Below, piece by piece: positions 8,251 through 18,200 of a stretch of DNA of 64,000 nucleotides (positions within the stretch are counted from its first letter, which is position 1; each line of letters starts with the position of its first letter). The notes beneath the pieces were generated by a model, which was given only the letters and a program-made list of their open reading frames with translations, had not been told where the DNA came from and did no database searches. The translations under genes and the position numbers were made by a program. This stretch comes from Sphingobacterium sp. (GTDB taxonomy: Bacteria > Bacteroidota > Bacteroidia > Sphingobacteriales > Sphingobacteriaceae). The DNA is taken from positions 1 through 64,000 of the forward strand of contig JAIRVH010000043.1 in NCBI GenBank assembly GCA_031253985.1. Direction: 5' to 3'.

Positions 8251-9825
8251 ATGTTTATTCTCAAAAGTAATAAAGTATTGCTATTGTCTGTTCTACTTAA
8301 CGGACTAAACCTGGACAGCTATGCCCAATCTGCTGGCCAGAAGCAGGTCAATCAGCAATCTGATCGCCCCAATATTATCGTGTTTTTTGTGGATGACCTC
8401 GGTTGGCAGGACATGTCCGAACCATTTTACAAGGTCAAGACTCCGATCAATGAGAGATTCCATACCCCTTATCTGGAAACATTGGCCAAAGATGCGATCA
8501 AGTTTACCAATGCGTATGCAACGCCAGTCTGCACACCTTCCCGAGTGAGTTTTCTAACTGGTTTAAATGCAGCTCATCATCGTGTCACCAATTGGACCCA
8601 TCCCAAGGCTGACACGCCGACAGATAGTAAAGATGAATTGTTGAATCCACCAGATTGGAATATCAACGGATTAAGTCCTGTGCCCAATGTTCCACATACG
8701 GTATATGCCACTCCATTTCCAAGCATCCTCAAAGCCAATGGTTACTATACCATTCATGTGGGCAAAGCACACTGGGGGTCTGCCGGAACGCCTGGTGCCA
8801 GTCCTTTGAATTTGGGCTTTATGGTCAATATTGCAGGGCACTCCGCCGGACATCCACAAAACTATTATGGCGAGCAGAATTATGGTAACCTTCCTGGAAA
8901 AGCAGGTTACCAGGCAGTTCCCGATCTCATGGAATATCACGGTACATCCACATTTCTAACGGAAGCCTTAACCCGGGAGGCCCTAAAGGCACTGGAGGAA
9001 CCTATACGCCGCAAGGAACCTTTTTTCCTTAATTTTTCCAACTATGCGGTCCATGTCCCCATCCAACCCGATCCACGCTTTGTGCAAAAATACCTCGACC
9101 GTGGCTTAGATTCCACTGAAGCGGCTTATGCCTCTCTGGTCGAGGGTTATGACAAAAGTATGGGTGATATCATACAATTTCTCAAAAACAAAAACCTGTA
9201 CGACAATACTGTCATTATTTTCCTGAGCGACAATGGCGGACTTAGCCTCAGCCCGATGCGCTCGGGACCGAGCCATACCCAAAATCTGCCCTTAAAAGCT
9301 GGCAAAGGCTCCGTTTACGAAGGCGGTATCCGAATCCCCTTATTAATCAAACAGGCCAAACAGCATCCTGCCAATACGGATGCTACCCCTGTGATGGTCG
9401 AAGATCTCTTTCCGACAATACTCAGCTTGGCCAAAATAGAAAACTATCAGCTGGTCCAAGATAAATCCGACGGAAAAAACCTATTACCGCTTCTGGAAGG
9501 AAATAAATCCAACAACTGGAATAGCCGCCCTTTGGTATGGAATATTCCCAATAAATGGACTGTACCTGATGGCCCGGGGATCAATTTCTTCTCCGCTGTA
9601 CGACAGGGAGACTATAAGCTGCTTTACGATATGAAAAATGGGAAATTGGAACTCTACAATCTCCAGGACGATATTGGAGAGCTGAATAACCTAGCCCCCA
9701 AAATGAAAGGAAAAACCAAGGAACTCAGCAAATTGCTTTCAGATCAGCTCCGGACCTGGGAGGCGCAACTACCGACTTACAAAGCGACGGGTCAGCAGGT
9801 CCCCTATCCTGACCAAATCAAATAA
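8251..9825 (+). CDS. S1-family sulfatase (formylglycine type)
   Basis: A secreted arylsulfatase-like enzyme of 524 residues that removes sulfate esters, probably from sugars given its GH110 neighbour. A signal peptide covers about 1-25. The metal-site motif NIIVFFVDDLGWQD holds Asp48/Asp49, and the modification motif is CTPSR with Cys94, the residue converted to formylglycine. The first residue of the motif is Cys rather than Ser, and the required maturase is not encoded here. DNGGLSLS near residue 326 supplies further metal ligands. The C-terminal part (YKLLYDMKNGKLELYNL) is the usual small sulfatase domain. It is the last gene of the GH110 transcript, which ends at a strong hairpin. The SulfAtlas subfamily, and so the sulfate position removed, cannot be told by eye. 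Confidence 0.93.
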   Translation: MFILKSNKVLLLSVLLNGLNLDSYAQSAGQKQVNQQSDRPNIIVFFVDDLGWQDMSEPFYKVKTPINERFHTPYLETLAKDAIKFTNAYATPVCTPSRVSFLTGLNAAHHRVTNWTHPKADTPTDSKDELLNPPDWNINGLSPVPNVPHTVYATPFPSILKANGYYTIHVGKAHWGSAGTPGASPLNLGFMVNIAGHSAGHPQNYYGEQNYGNLPGKAGYQAVPDLMEYHGTSTFLTEALTREALKALEEPIRRKEPFFLNFSNYAVHVPIQPDPRFVQKYLDRGLDSTEAAYASLVEGYDKSMGDIIQFLKNKNLYDNTVIIFLSDNGGLSLSPMRSGPSHTQNLPLKAGKGSVYEGGIRIPLLIKQAKQHPANTDATPVMVEDLFPTILSLAKIENYQLVQDKSDGKNLLPLLEGNKSNNWNSRPLVWNIPNKWTVPDGPGINFFSAVRQGDYKLLYDMKNGKLELYNLQDDIGELNNLAPKMKGKTKELSKLLSDQLRTWEAQLPTYKATGQQVPYPDQIK

Positions 9826-9885
9826 TCAAAGAAATAGCCTCTGATTGATTAATAAAGCATTTGTAAAACTAGTTTACCCGAAACT

Positions 9886-9920
9886 AAAGAAGCCCCTATG
9901 TTAGAAATAGGGGCTTCTTT
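9886..9920. terminator. Bidirectional terminator between sulfatase and TlpA-like genes
   Basis: A perfect 14-bp stem (9886-9899 with 9907-9920) around a 7-nt loop, GC-rich in the middle (GCCCC/GGGGC), has A-tracts at one foot and T-tracts at the other. It lies between two convergent genes, so it can stop transcription from both sides. Confidence 0.88.
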
Positions 9921-9976
9921 ATGATTTATTAGCAAGCAGCCTGACGTCTGGCCAATCAATCTCTGCTCTTTTCGAA

Positions 9977-11446
9977 CTAACCTTTTTTCTCTTTTTTGGC
10001 AGATTCAATCAGTTCGCGCATTTCCAATTTGATGTAATCAACATTTGGAGTCGATCCGGTCAGCATATAACGAATATTGCCTTCCTTATCCAGAATAAAT
10101 TTGGATGGAATACCATTAATTCCCAATTTACCGGCTAGTACTTTCCCTGTTTCAGGATCTTTTTGATCATCAAAAATTACCTCAAAAGGATATTGATTTT
10201 TATCAATAAACTTCGCTACATTCTCCTTGTAGTTTTTATCACGTTCCCAGGTGTTAACAAAAACAAATTGTACATCCTTATCATTTGCATACAGTTCCTG
10301 AGCTGCTTTCATTCCTGGAAAAGAGCGTACACAAGGCTGACACCAAGTAGCCCAGAAGTCGAGCACCACGACCTTCCCTTTAAGACTTGTCAAACTCACT
10401 TTATCACCTTTCAGATTTAACAATTCAAAATCTGGTGCTTTTTTAAAGACCTCGTTTCCTTTAATATGTTCACGGATATTTTTCACCAATTCTTCTTTAA
10501 GTGTCGCATTATATTGATCATAGCCCGCCAGCGTGCCATTGAGCTCAGCATACAATTTTTTTAGATCTGTTTTTGTATCAAATTGCCCTTTTGCATACAG
10601 ACGTGATAAAATATTATACGCTTCCAATTTACGGTTTACACCAAGTAAAGCCTTATAATGGACTCTTGCCAGACCATCGGCCTGATCCGGGGCAACGGTC
10701 AATGCCTTATCAATATAACCAAGAGCTTCCTCATACTTGCCCTGTCCCACCAAAATATTGACATAGGCAGACATTGAGCTCGCATAGCCCATAGCAGCAA
10801 ACCGGGCTTTATTGTCTTTTTGATTCTCTGGCAGACTGATATAATAATAAGCATCATCCATGGCTGTCTTAAAAATTGGGGCAGCTGAAGCGGTATCGCC
10901 CGCGGCCAATAAAGCCTGCCCAGTAGGCAAATAGCCATTCCCACGCCAAAAACGCTCTTTCATTTCAGCTAGATAGCCACTTGCTTTTTTTGCATTGCCT
11001 TCTTTTGCAAAAGAAGTAGCCAAAGAACCTAACACATAATCGTAAGTCAATTCATCACCGGGGAAATTAGCAGCTGGCCATTTTTTTGTTAGTTCTAAGT
11101 ATGCTTTCTCCTTTGCAGCGGTCTCTTCAGCCTTGTAGAATACGTTAGTAACGAAAGCATCCCTGGTGATTTTTCCTTTCGGGTATTTTTTAGTAGCGAT
11201 CTTCTCCAACGCTAATTGTTTATCTTCTTTCTCCAATGTACGAAATACATTGATAGCGGTCCGGTACTCATCTTCCGTGGTATACTTTTTGGATTCTACA
11301 AGCAGAGCGTTGGCTAATGAATCTTTACTCGCCGCATTTCCCCCATTAGCGATTTTATAATATTGTTCCATTTTAACTCGGTCCACTTGTTGACCAAGTA
11401 CTGTTCCTGAGGCCAACAACAGGCCTATCATCAATTTAAATTTCAT
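9977..11446 (-). CDS. TlpA-like thioredoxin-fold protein with helical N-terminal region (copy 1)
   Basis: A 489-residue exported redox protein. A signal peptide (LLLASGTVLGQ) is followed by a long alpha-helical, TPR-like region at about 25-330, then a TlpA/ResA-type thioredoxin domain at about 335-480. The active site is WATWCQPC with Cys369 and Cys372, and a cis-Pro segment GINGIPSKF follows. Periplasmic members of this family reduce disulfides in secreted proteins. It is the last gene of a seven-gene sigma-to-TlpA locus, 18 bp after the PKD-like gene. The equivalent protein in the second locus (50417-51886) is also exactly 489 residues long. The thioredoxin call is firm; its role in the import locus is unknown. 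Confidence 0.9.
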   Translation of the reverse strand: MKFKLMIGLLLASGTVLGQQVDRVKMEQYYKIANGGNAASKDSLANALLVESKKYTTEDEYRTAINVFRTLEKEDKQLALEKIATKKYPKGKITRDAFVTNVFYKAEETAAKEKAYLELTKKWPAANFPGDELTYDYVLGSLATSFAKEGNAKKASGYLAEMKERFWRGNGYLPTGQALLAAGDTASAAPIFKTAMDDAYYYISLPENQKDNKARFAAMGYASSMSAYVNILVGQGKYEEALGYIDKALTVAPDQADGLARVHYKALLGVNRKLEAYNILSRLYAKGQFDTKTDLKKLYAELNGTLAGYDQYNATLKEELVKNIREHIKGNEVFKKAPDFELLNLKGDKVSLTSLKGKVVVLDFWATWCQPCVRSFPGMKAAQELYANDKDVQFVFVNTWERDKNYKENVAKFIDKNQYPFEVIFDDQKDPETGKVLAGKLGINGIPSKFILDKEGNIRYMLTGSTPNVDYIKLEMRELIESAKKEKKG

Positions 11447-11464
11447 TTCTTGTCTGTTTTATAA

Positions 11465-12976
11465 TTAGTATTTATAGGCTAAGTCAATAATTTTCCCAAA
11501 GCCACCGAAAGTTTTGTCCAGTTCCTGAATCGCACCCGTAGGACTTACTTTAAAATAATAGACCTTCCCTTCATTTCCATTCCAGGTCGCAACAATCAAA
11601 CGTGGCAGCCCCTGTCCATACCCATGCCGCTCAAATTTAATCTTACTGACACTCTCATTACTCGGCAATTGATACTCTACCGTATAGGTATTGGAGGTCA
11701 CCTCATAGCGATAAAGTTTGCTATCGGATACATAAAAAATATGTGGAGACAAGGTAGAGCAGCTTAGATCCACCGCTTTGGCCAGTCCTGGAGCGTCCAA
11801 ATGCTGCTTGGCCACGTTGATAGTCGGCTCGGCAGCAGTCCTCGTCGTCCTGAACTGCAACAAATATGCTTCAGTACCATCTACACTGCGCATTACTGCA
11901 TTACGGACCGTACTTACATTAGACGAATCCAATTTGATCAGATCCAATCCGACATTGTTCATATCAAAAAGTGCCGTATTCTGAGATGCGGCATCAAAAG
12001 CATTCATTGTGCTCGAAGTAACAGCATAAAAACAGCGATTCAGCCGATCAAAAACAAAAACGTTATAAGTGTCCGAATAATTGGCGCCCGATATATGTTG
12101 CGGCGCTAAATTATAATCATATTCATGCGTAGCAGATTTCATCTCGGCACCAAATTTCTTGGCTCCCGGAAATCCACCAACCATATTCGGATACAATTTA
12201 CCGTCATTGATTAATAATCCTAGATTATTACCTACAGACCCTCCCCAAGCAATATATTCAGGTTTGACACTTGCCGGAGCCTGAAAAAATAAATAGGCAT
12301 AGTCGAAGCGTTTTTTCATCGTATTGCCGTCCAGCTCAATCGCATCATTGGCACCTACGATATAGAATTTTTTACCATCCTGTGCTACTCCATCTGAAAT
12401 GGATTGTGGTGAAATACTAAAACCTTTGGGGTTGGCAATAGGGTAATTTGCATTTCTTCCGCTGTAAATATCGTGATACAAGGTTCCATTGCGCAAGATC
12501 ATTGAAAGATCTGCTTTTCCATTGCGGTCTTCCAAAAAGATCCAGCCTTGTGTAAACAAATCCTGAACAGCGAGCTGGTAGAATCGAAATGCTGCTATCC
12601 CCGTTTTGTTATTTGTTACCTTGTACGTCAATTTGTAATTTTCACCAAGCACAAATATATCTGGCGATACGGTATAATTCAACGCTTTCGTCCTGGCAAT
12701 CAACACACTATCCTGCACATAACTTGCACTCGCTGAATTAAGATATACGAACCATTCATAAGAAAGGTCATTGGCATCCCCATCGTATGCCACCTGAGGT
12801 GAAAGTATCAAGGGTTCCCCCTGTCTGATAAATATAGTGGCATCACTTTTTTCTTCTGGAAAACTAACTTTCACCAGCTCTGTATAACTGTAATTACCCT
12901 CATCCTTCGCACAGGAGAAAGTTAAGAGGACGACTAAGAACAGGTAAATTATGTAATATAATCTATTTATTTTCAT
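11465..12976 (-). CDS. PKD-like family lipoprotein (copy 1)
   Basis: A 503-residue surface or periplasmic lipoprotein. The N-terminus has a lipobox (LLTFSCAKDEGNYSY) with Cys near 22. The opening GNYSYTE segment and an early Ig/PKD-like region (LSYEWFVYLN near 67) match the PKD-like lipoproteins encoded beside SusD and DUF4843 in Bacteroidota. The remainder reads as beta-propeller-like repeats, for example KLYRYEVTSNTYTVEY. It lies between the DUF4843 gene (10 bp upstream) and the TlpA-like gene, with a counterpart at 51952-53433. No enzyme motif is visible; an accessory role in substrate capture is likely but unproven. Confidence 0.82.
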   Translation of the reverse strand: MKINRLYYIIYLFLVVLLTFSCAKDEGNYSYTELVKVSFPEEKSDATIFIRQGEPLILSPQVAYDGDANDLSYEWFVYLNSASASYVQDSVLIARTKALNYTVSPDIFVLGENYKLTYKVTNNKTGIAAFRFYQLAVQDLFTQGWIFLEDRNGKADLSMILRNGTLYHDIYSGRNANYPIANPKGFSISPQSISDGVAQDGKKFYIVGANDAIELDGNTMKKRFDYAYLFFQAPASVKPEYIAWGGSVGNNLGLLINDGKLYPNMVGGFPGAKKFGAEMKSATHEYDYNLAPQHISGANYSDTYNVFVFDRLNRCFYAVTSSTMNAFDAASQNTALFDMNNVGLDLIKLDSSNVSTVRNAVMRSVDGTEAYLLQFRTTRTAAEPTINVAKQHLDAPGLAKAVDLSCSTLSPHIFYVSDSKLYRYEVTSNTYTVEYQLPSNESVSKIKFERHGYGQGLPRLIVATWNGNEGKVYYFKVSPTGAIQELDKTFGGFGKIIDLAYKY

Positions 12977-12986
12977 GATAATTCAG

Positions 12987-13724
12987 TTAAGGAATAATAA
13001 CGCGGTTACCATTTTCATCAATCATGGGACCATGTATTTTTTCATATTCGTAGATACCCAATCTGGCCTGTGCAAGCATTCGATTACTGTCCTGCGGAAA
13101 CAAACCCCCTTGATTCCAATTGGTATAGTTAAGCAATTCAGTCAAGAACAGAATTTTTGTATTGGAATAGTCGCCAAACAGGTTTTTCCAATATGAATCC
13201 CAGATACTCGGTTTTTCCAGTTTATCTGTCAAAGTAAACCGCCAGGTCAATCGATCTAAAACTGCCGACACGGCATTGTCGTCATAGCCCGGTTTGAAAT
13301 CAGCATTTGCTATAATCTTCAATTCACCTGTTATCACACTGTCTTTGAGCCCGGCACGCCGAAAAAATATTACATCGACGGTCCCATCCGAAGCGTTTGC
13401 TGGAATAACCATATTTTCTAGCTTGTAATGATAACCTTCTTTTGCCGTCGAACCCGCTGACAGTGCTATAGCGATATTACGATCTGTATTTCGGGGTAAA
13501 CCGATGATCCGAACCGGAAGTTGAACGGTATCTGTAATGATATCTTTAGACTGAAAGGCAAAACTATAATTTACACTATCTACAAGTGTCCCTGCATAAC
13601 GTTTATCAAAGGAAACTTTGGGATCACTGTCATCGAACATTAATTTATCGTCCTCCTTACATCCTAGTATGGAGAACAGTAGAGCTGTACTTGCCCCAAT
13701 AAAGCTGAGTAATCTTTTCATCAT
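12987..13724 (-). CDS. DUF4843 lipoprotein (copy 1)
   Basis: A 245-residue lipoprotein with lipobox LFSILGC (Cys near 22). The segment YSFAFQSKDIITDTVQLPVRIIG is the usual start of DUF4843 proteins, which sit downstream of SusD in many Bacteroidota loci. It ends in a short C-terminal segment (WNQGGLFPQDSNRMLAQARLGIYEYEKIHGP). The SusD gene stops 5 bp upstream of its start. The family function is unknown; by location it is a likely outer membrane accessory protein of the SusCD complex. A counterpart lies at 53433-54203. Confidence 0.82.
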   Translation of the reverse strand: MMKRLLSFIGASTALLFSILGCKEDDKLMFDDSDPKVSFDKRYAGTLVDSVNYSFAFQSKDIITDTVQLPVRIIGLPRNTDRNIAIALSAGSTAKEGYHYKLENMVIPANASDGTVDVIFFRRAGLKDSVITGELKIIANADFKPGYDDNAVSAVLDRLTWRFTLTDKLEKPSIWDSYWKNLFGDYSNTKILFLTELLNYTNWNQGGLFPQDSNRMLAQARLGIYEYEKIHGPMIDENGNRVIIP

Positions 13725-13729
13725 GCTGT

Positions 13730-15223
13730 TTAATTCAGACCAAATTCAATTTCATTATCCGGTAATGGAAAATCATATTTTGCGCTATTCATCGTTCCCC
13801 CTACCGTATTTTGCAGGGTACTATAGTTTTTCCGTTTATAATAATACCACAATTGGCCTTCGGCATAAAAGTCCTTGCGGTATTCTTTAAACAGTTCGCC
13901 TTCTAACAAGGCATCTGTATTGATTGTACTTGCGGATAAAGCTGGTATTAACCTTGCCGTCCGGACCTTATTGAGGTATACTAGGGCTTGGTCTATGGTT
14001 TCACTAGCCTCTGCAGCAATATAATACACCTCTGAAAGTTTGATGACAGGGATTAATTTTTGATTCACATTATTCACATTGTTACCCACATAGTATTTAT
14101 TACTGTATACGGTACTGGCATTAAATTGATTCCAACGGCTATTGGAAGCCTGCGGTCCACGAATATCAATGGCATGTCCCGAAACCGAAACCTCGTACCA
14201 ACTATTTAGGTTAGCCAATGTCGTAAATAGATCCTCGTTTTCTGCCGCTCCGGCTTCAGTTTTGAAATACCGATCTGAAACATCCTTTAAGTTGGATTTG
14301 TAAATCGAAAAAATATGCTCGGTACTGAAAATTGCATTGGAAGTAGCCGTGGCTGCATTTACTGTATTAGTGTTTCCGTTGATAAATTCGAACTTCTGAC
14401 TTTCAATTACCTCTTTGGCATATTTCAGTGCATTGGCCTTGTCGCCTTTATAGAGATAAACCCGGGCCAATAGGGCCTTTACTGCCCATACATTCAGTCT
14501 ATTTTGACGAAACATAGTAAAGACTTCCAATGAAGTGCTCGTTGTATTATCTTTAATCTGGTCTATTATTGGGTACGCCGCCAATAATGTTTCGGCTTCT
14601 TTCAGGTCTTTTTCCACAAGTGAGAGTACTTCGGTACGCGAGAGTTCCTTACCGGGACTGACCGTAAATGCCGTCATGTACGGAATACCTGATGTTTCTG
14701 CTGCAGAATTTGCGAGCGGTGCCGCCGCAAAAAGGCGTAAGAGATCAAAGTGAAGCAGTGCACGTGTTGCCAGAGCCTCTCCTTTCACCAGCTGAAAATT
14801 TATTCCGCTGAAAAGCCCCTTATCTGTATCGATATCCTTCAGGATGTAATTAGCCTGAGCAATGGTACTGTACTGTGTACTCCACAAACTGCTTAATATT
14901 ACTTTGACACTTCCATCCGTGTAATTGTATCTTGCTAGCTGACCGTATGTGTCCGTATTTGCGTTTGCTTTATTCTGATAAAGCTGAGCGAGCACATCCA
15001 AGCAGCCGTAGGTAAGATCTTTCCCATAGCTATTTGTCTGAGCCATCTTCTGATAAATGCCGATCAGAGCATCCTTATACCCCTGTTCGGAGGAAAACTG
15101 CTTTTCTTCGGTAGTCTGTGTGCTCGGCTGTACATCTAGCCATTTGTTGCAAGATTGTGTTAATATACCCAATCCTACCATAAGCAATACGATATAAGTC
15201 TTGTTTCTATAAGTATTTTTCAT
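13730..15223 (-). CDS. SusD/RagB-family lipoprotein (copy 1)
   Basis: The surface lid and binding lipoprotein of the SusCD pair, 497 residues from ATG 15223. I chose this start because it gives a clean lipoprotein signal (LLMVGLGILTQSCNKWLDVQP) and begins 10 bp after the susC stop; an upstream extension of the frame would run into susC. SusD traits are KWLDVQPSTQTTEEKQF at the mature start, the helical TPR-like core (ALATRALLHFDLLRLFA), LNKVRTAR and the C-terminal YRKDFYAEGQLWYYYKR. It belongs to the seven-gene sigma-regulated locus. Substrate is unknown, and no carbohydrate-active enzyme is linked to it. Confidence 0.93.
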   Translation of the reverse strand: MKNTYRNKTYIVLLMVGLGILTQSCNKWLDVQPSTQTTEEKQFSSEQGYKDALIGIYQKMAQTNSYGKDLTYGCLDVLAQLYQNKANANTDTYGQLARYNYTDGSVKVILSSLWSTQYSTIAQANYILKDIDTDKGLFSGINFQLVKGEALATRALLHFDLLRLFAAAPLANSAAETSGIPYMTAFTVSPGKELSRTEVLSLVEKDLKEAETLLAAYPIIDQIKDNTTSTSLEVFTMFRQNRLNVWAVKALLARVYLYKGDKANALKYAKEVIESQKFEFINGNTNTVNAATATSNAIFSTEHIFSIYKSNLKDVSDRYFKTEAGAAENEDLFTTLANLNSWYEVSVSGHAIDIRGPQASNSRWNQFNASTVYSNKYYVGNNVNNVNQKLIPVIKLSEVYYIAAEASETIDQALVYLNKVRTARLIPALSASTINTDALLEGELFKEYRKDFYAEGQLWYYYKRKNYSTLQNTVGGTMNSAKYDFPLPDNEIEFGLN

Positions 15224-15233
15224 CTGCGTTGCT

Positions 15234-18200
15234 TTAAAAACTGGTCGATAATTGTAGCGTAAATGAGCGGGCGAAAGGATAATCCAGCCCACGTTCCCGT
15301 CGAATCGATGACATCCTGAGCACCTCATTGGAATATAAAGATATTTTGGTATTGCTCATTCGCCAACGTTTGGTAAGTTGATCTTTAAATCGATAGAATA
15401 ACGAAACGCTTTCAAGGGAAAGCAGATTGTCATTCTGCACAAAGCGGGATGTTGCGTAGGTAGGTGTAGTAATTGCATAACCATCAGCATCGATCAAGCC
15501 TTTGTAAAACACATAATCTCCCTGTTTCATCCATCGCTCTTCAGCGACTCTCCGATCGACATTATAAAGTCTGGCATTGACATTCTCAACGCGATCGGCT
15601 AAAGTTTGATTGTATGTTTGCCCCCCCAATCTAAATCGAAAGAATGCATTGAAACCAATTCCATTATATTCAAAATTGGTTCCGAAGGTTCCCTCCACAT
15701 CGCTGCGGGAGTCGCCAACAATAACCTGATCCAACGGATTATATGTATTCGTCAATTTACCATCTCGTGTTCTGAAGATCTCATACCCTGATGCAGGGTC
15801 AATTCCGAGCGACGGTACTGCCCATATGGCGGTCTGCGACTGCCCTTCTGCATAGCGTGTAATCGGAAGCGAGGAAAGCTCCTCATTGGCCGCTTTATTT
15901 AATGCCGCAATGGTATTTGATACTTTGGTGATCTTGGTCTTCACAGAAAAAAGGTTTACAAAGACGGACCAGTTATTTCTATTCGTACTATTTGCCAAAA
16001 TATTATACCGTGTATAAAGTTCCCATCCTTTCGCTTCGAGATCTCCCATATTCTCTTTATACTGATCAAATCCGGTCGAAGGTGCTGTAGAGATACTCGC
16101 AATGGAACCTTCAGTCTTTTCGATATAGTAGTTGGCTGTTAGATCAAAACGCTTAAAAAGTGTGAGATCCAGACCAATATTATTTTTCTGCGTCTTTTGC
16201 CAAGCGAGAGCATTATTGCCAAATCCAAGCAAATACGTACCAATCATTCCCCTGTAATCTGTGGAATTGAAATATTGGGAGGTTGTTTTACCATAAAAAG
16301 AATCGAAGTTCTGGGATCCGGTGTAACCGAAAGAATACCTTAATTTAAGTCGGTCTACTCCTTTGACCTGAGCTAGAAAATGCTCCTTATGCAGATTCCA
16401 TCCAGCCCCAGCAGACCAGAATGGTGCAAACCTATTATCACTTCCAAATTGAGAAGACCCATCCAGACGGAAAGAAAAATCTAATAAATAGCGGTTATCA
16501 TGCGAAAAAGAAAGATTGGAAAATAGTCCCGCCAGACGTTTAATATTCTCTGTTCCTTCGGGTCTTGTTCCTGTTGCAAACTGGAGGCCTTGGCTCATGT
16601 TGTCCATGCTTGCATTTGGGAAACCGACCACTTTAAATGTTTCCGTATGGTTATTTTCTTGGCTGATATTTGCACCCACTGTTGCAAATATTAAGTTCTT
16701 GTCGAAGGTCTTATTGAAATTGGCAGAGAATATCCCTTCATAACGCTGATTTTTACCGTAACCTTTGGTATAGGAACCTTTTTCAAAGGTAGCTACATTG
16801 GTAAAGGAGGAATGCTGTGCAGGTAAAAAACGGTCGGCTTCGTCCGCCTGGTAGAGGTAAGCAAATGTTCCTTTTAATTTTAACCAGCTATAAGCCTGCC
16901 ATTCCAGCGCAAAATTATTGATAATGCTATGGTAATTGGTTTGATCTACGAGATTCAATGCGGCATCATAAAGCGGATTGACAGGTCTCCCGATATAGCC
17001 GGTAAGATTATCATAGCTATCGAAATTTGTCAGACGCTTTCCTGTGTCCTCATTGAGAATATCTTCGAGGTAAATCTTATATGATCCGTCCGAGTTGTGT
17101 GGAGTCCAATAGGGATTTAACTGGGCATACTGCCTAAATGAACCATAGGGAGAATTTGTTCCTTTATTGGATACTAAGGTGAGATCATTCTTGAAGATAA
17201 GGTTTTTAAAGCGATAAGCCAAAAACGTATTTCCGGTCATGGTTTTCCGGCTGGATCCCTTCATCACACCTGCATTGTTATAATAGTTGAGGTTGACACC
17301 ATACTGAACTTCCTCTCGTCCTCCCTCGAGGTAGAGATTGTGTTTCTGTCCAACCCCGGTACGCACGGGCTGTGCCAGCCAATCGGTATTGACACCCGAA
17401 CGAACGGCCGCCAGACGGCTATTATAGATGGTTTTTAACTGCTGATCGGTACTATTCCAACTATAGTCATATACGCCAATCTTTCGTTCAAGTTCCAATT
17501 TCTCGGCGGCATTAAGTACATCATAACCTTTCAGATCAGGCATTTCCAATGTTATATTACCGGTGTAAGTGACTTGCAGCTTACCTGATTTTGGACGAAT
17601 GGTTTCGATGACTACCACACCATTTGCGGCACGAGATCCGTAAATAGATGTTGCAGTAGCATCTTTTAGCAAGTCTATACTTTTGACACGGGTCAGATCA
17701 AGGTCATTGATCCGGGAAAGTGATACCTCAAACCCATCCAGAATAAACAAGGGCGTATTGGGGTTATTCGAGTAATTAAAAGGGTTGCTTCCGCTGCTAT
17801 TGGGATCGATAAGGCTGTTCCCCCCACGCAATGTAACCTCGGGCAATGCATTGGGATTGGACCCTAAGTTGAGGTTTTCAGGCATCTGAAAGGATGGATC
17901 CAGCGATTTTATAGCCGATAGCACATTGTCACTACTCACATTTTGCAGCTGTTCTTTGGTAAAAGATCGCGCCGCACCGGTATACATTTCTTTTGGTCGC
18001 TCAAAAAGTCCCGTTACAACGACATCTTCAATCCTATTCTCAACAGTTTTCATAACCACCCTAAATTCGGTTCTGCCCGAGAGGGCAATTTCCTGGGTTT
18101 CATAACCGATCATTGAGAAGACTAGCATAGAGGCATTTCCGGCGATCGGCAATCCCCAATGCCCATTTTGATCCGTCGCGGTACTGCTTCCCACAGATGT

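Noticed and set aside
15224..15328. Upstream extension of the SusD frame to 15328
   Set aside because: It would overlap the end of susC by about 95 bp and lacks a signal sequence. ATG 15223 gives a proper lipoprotein signal.
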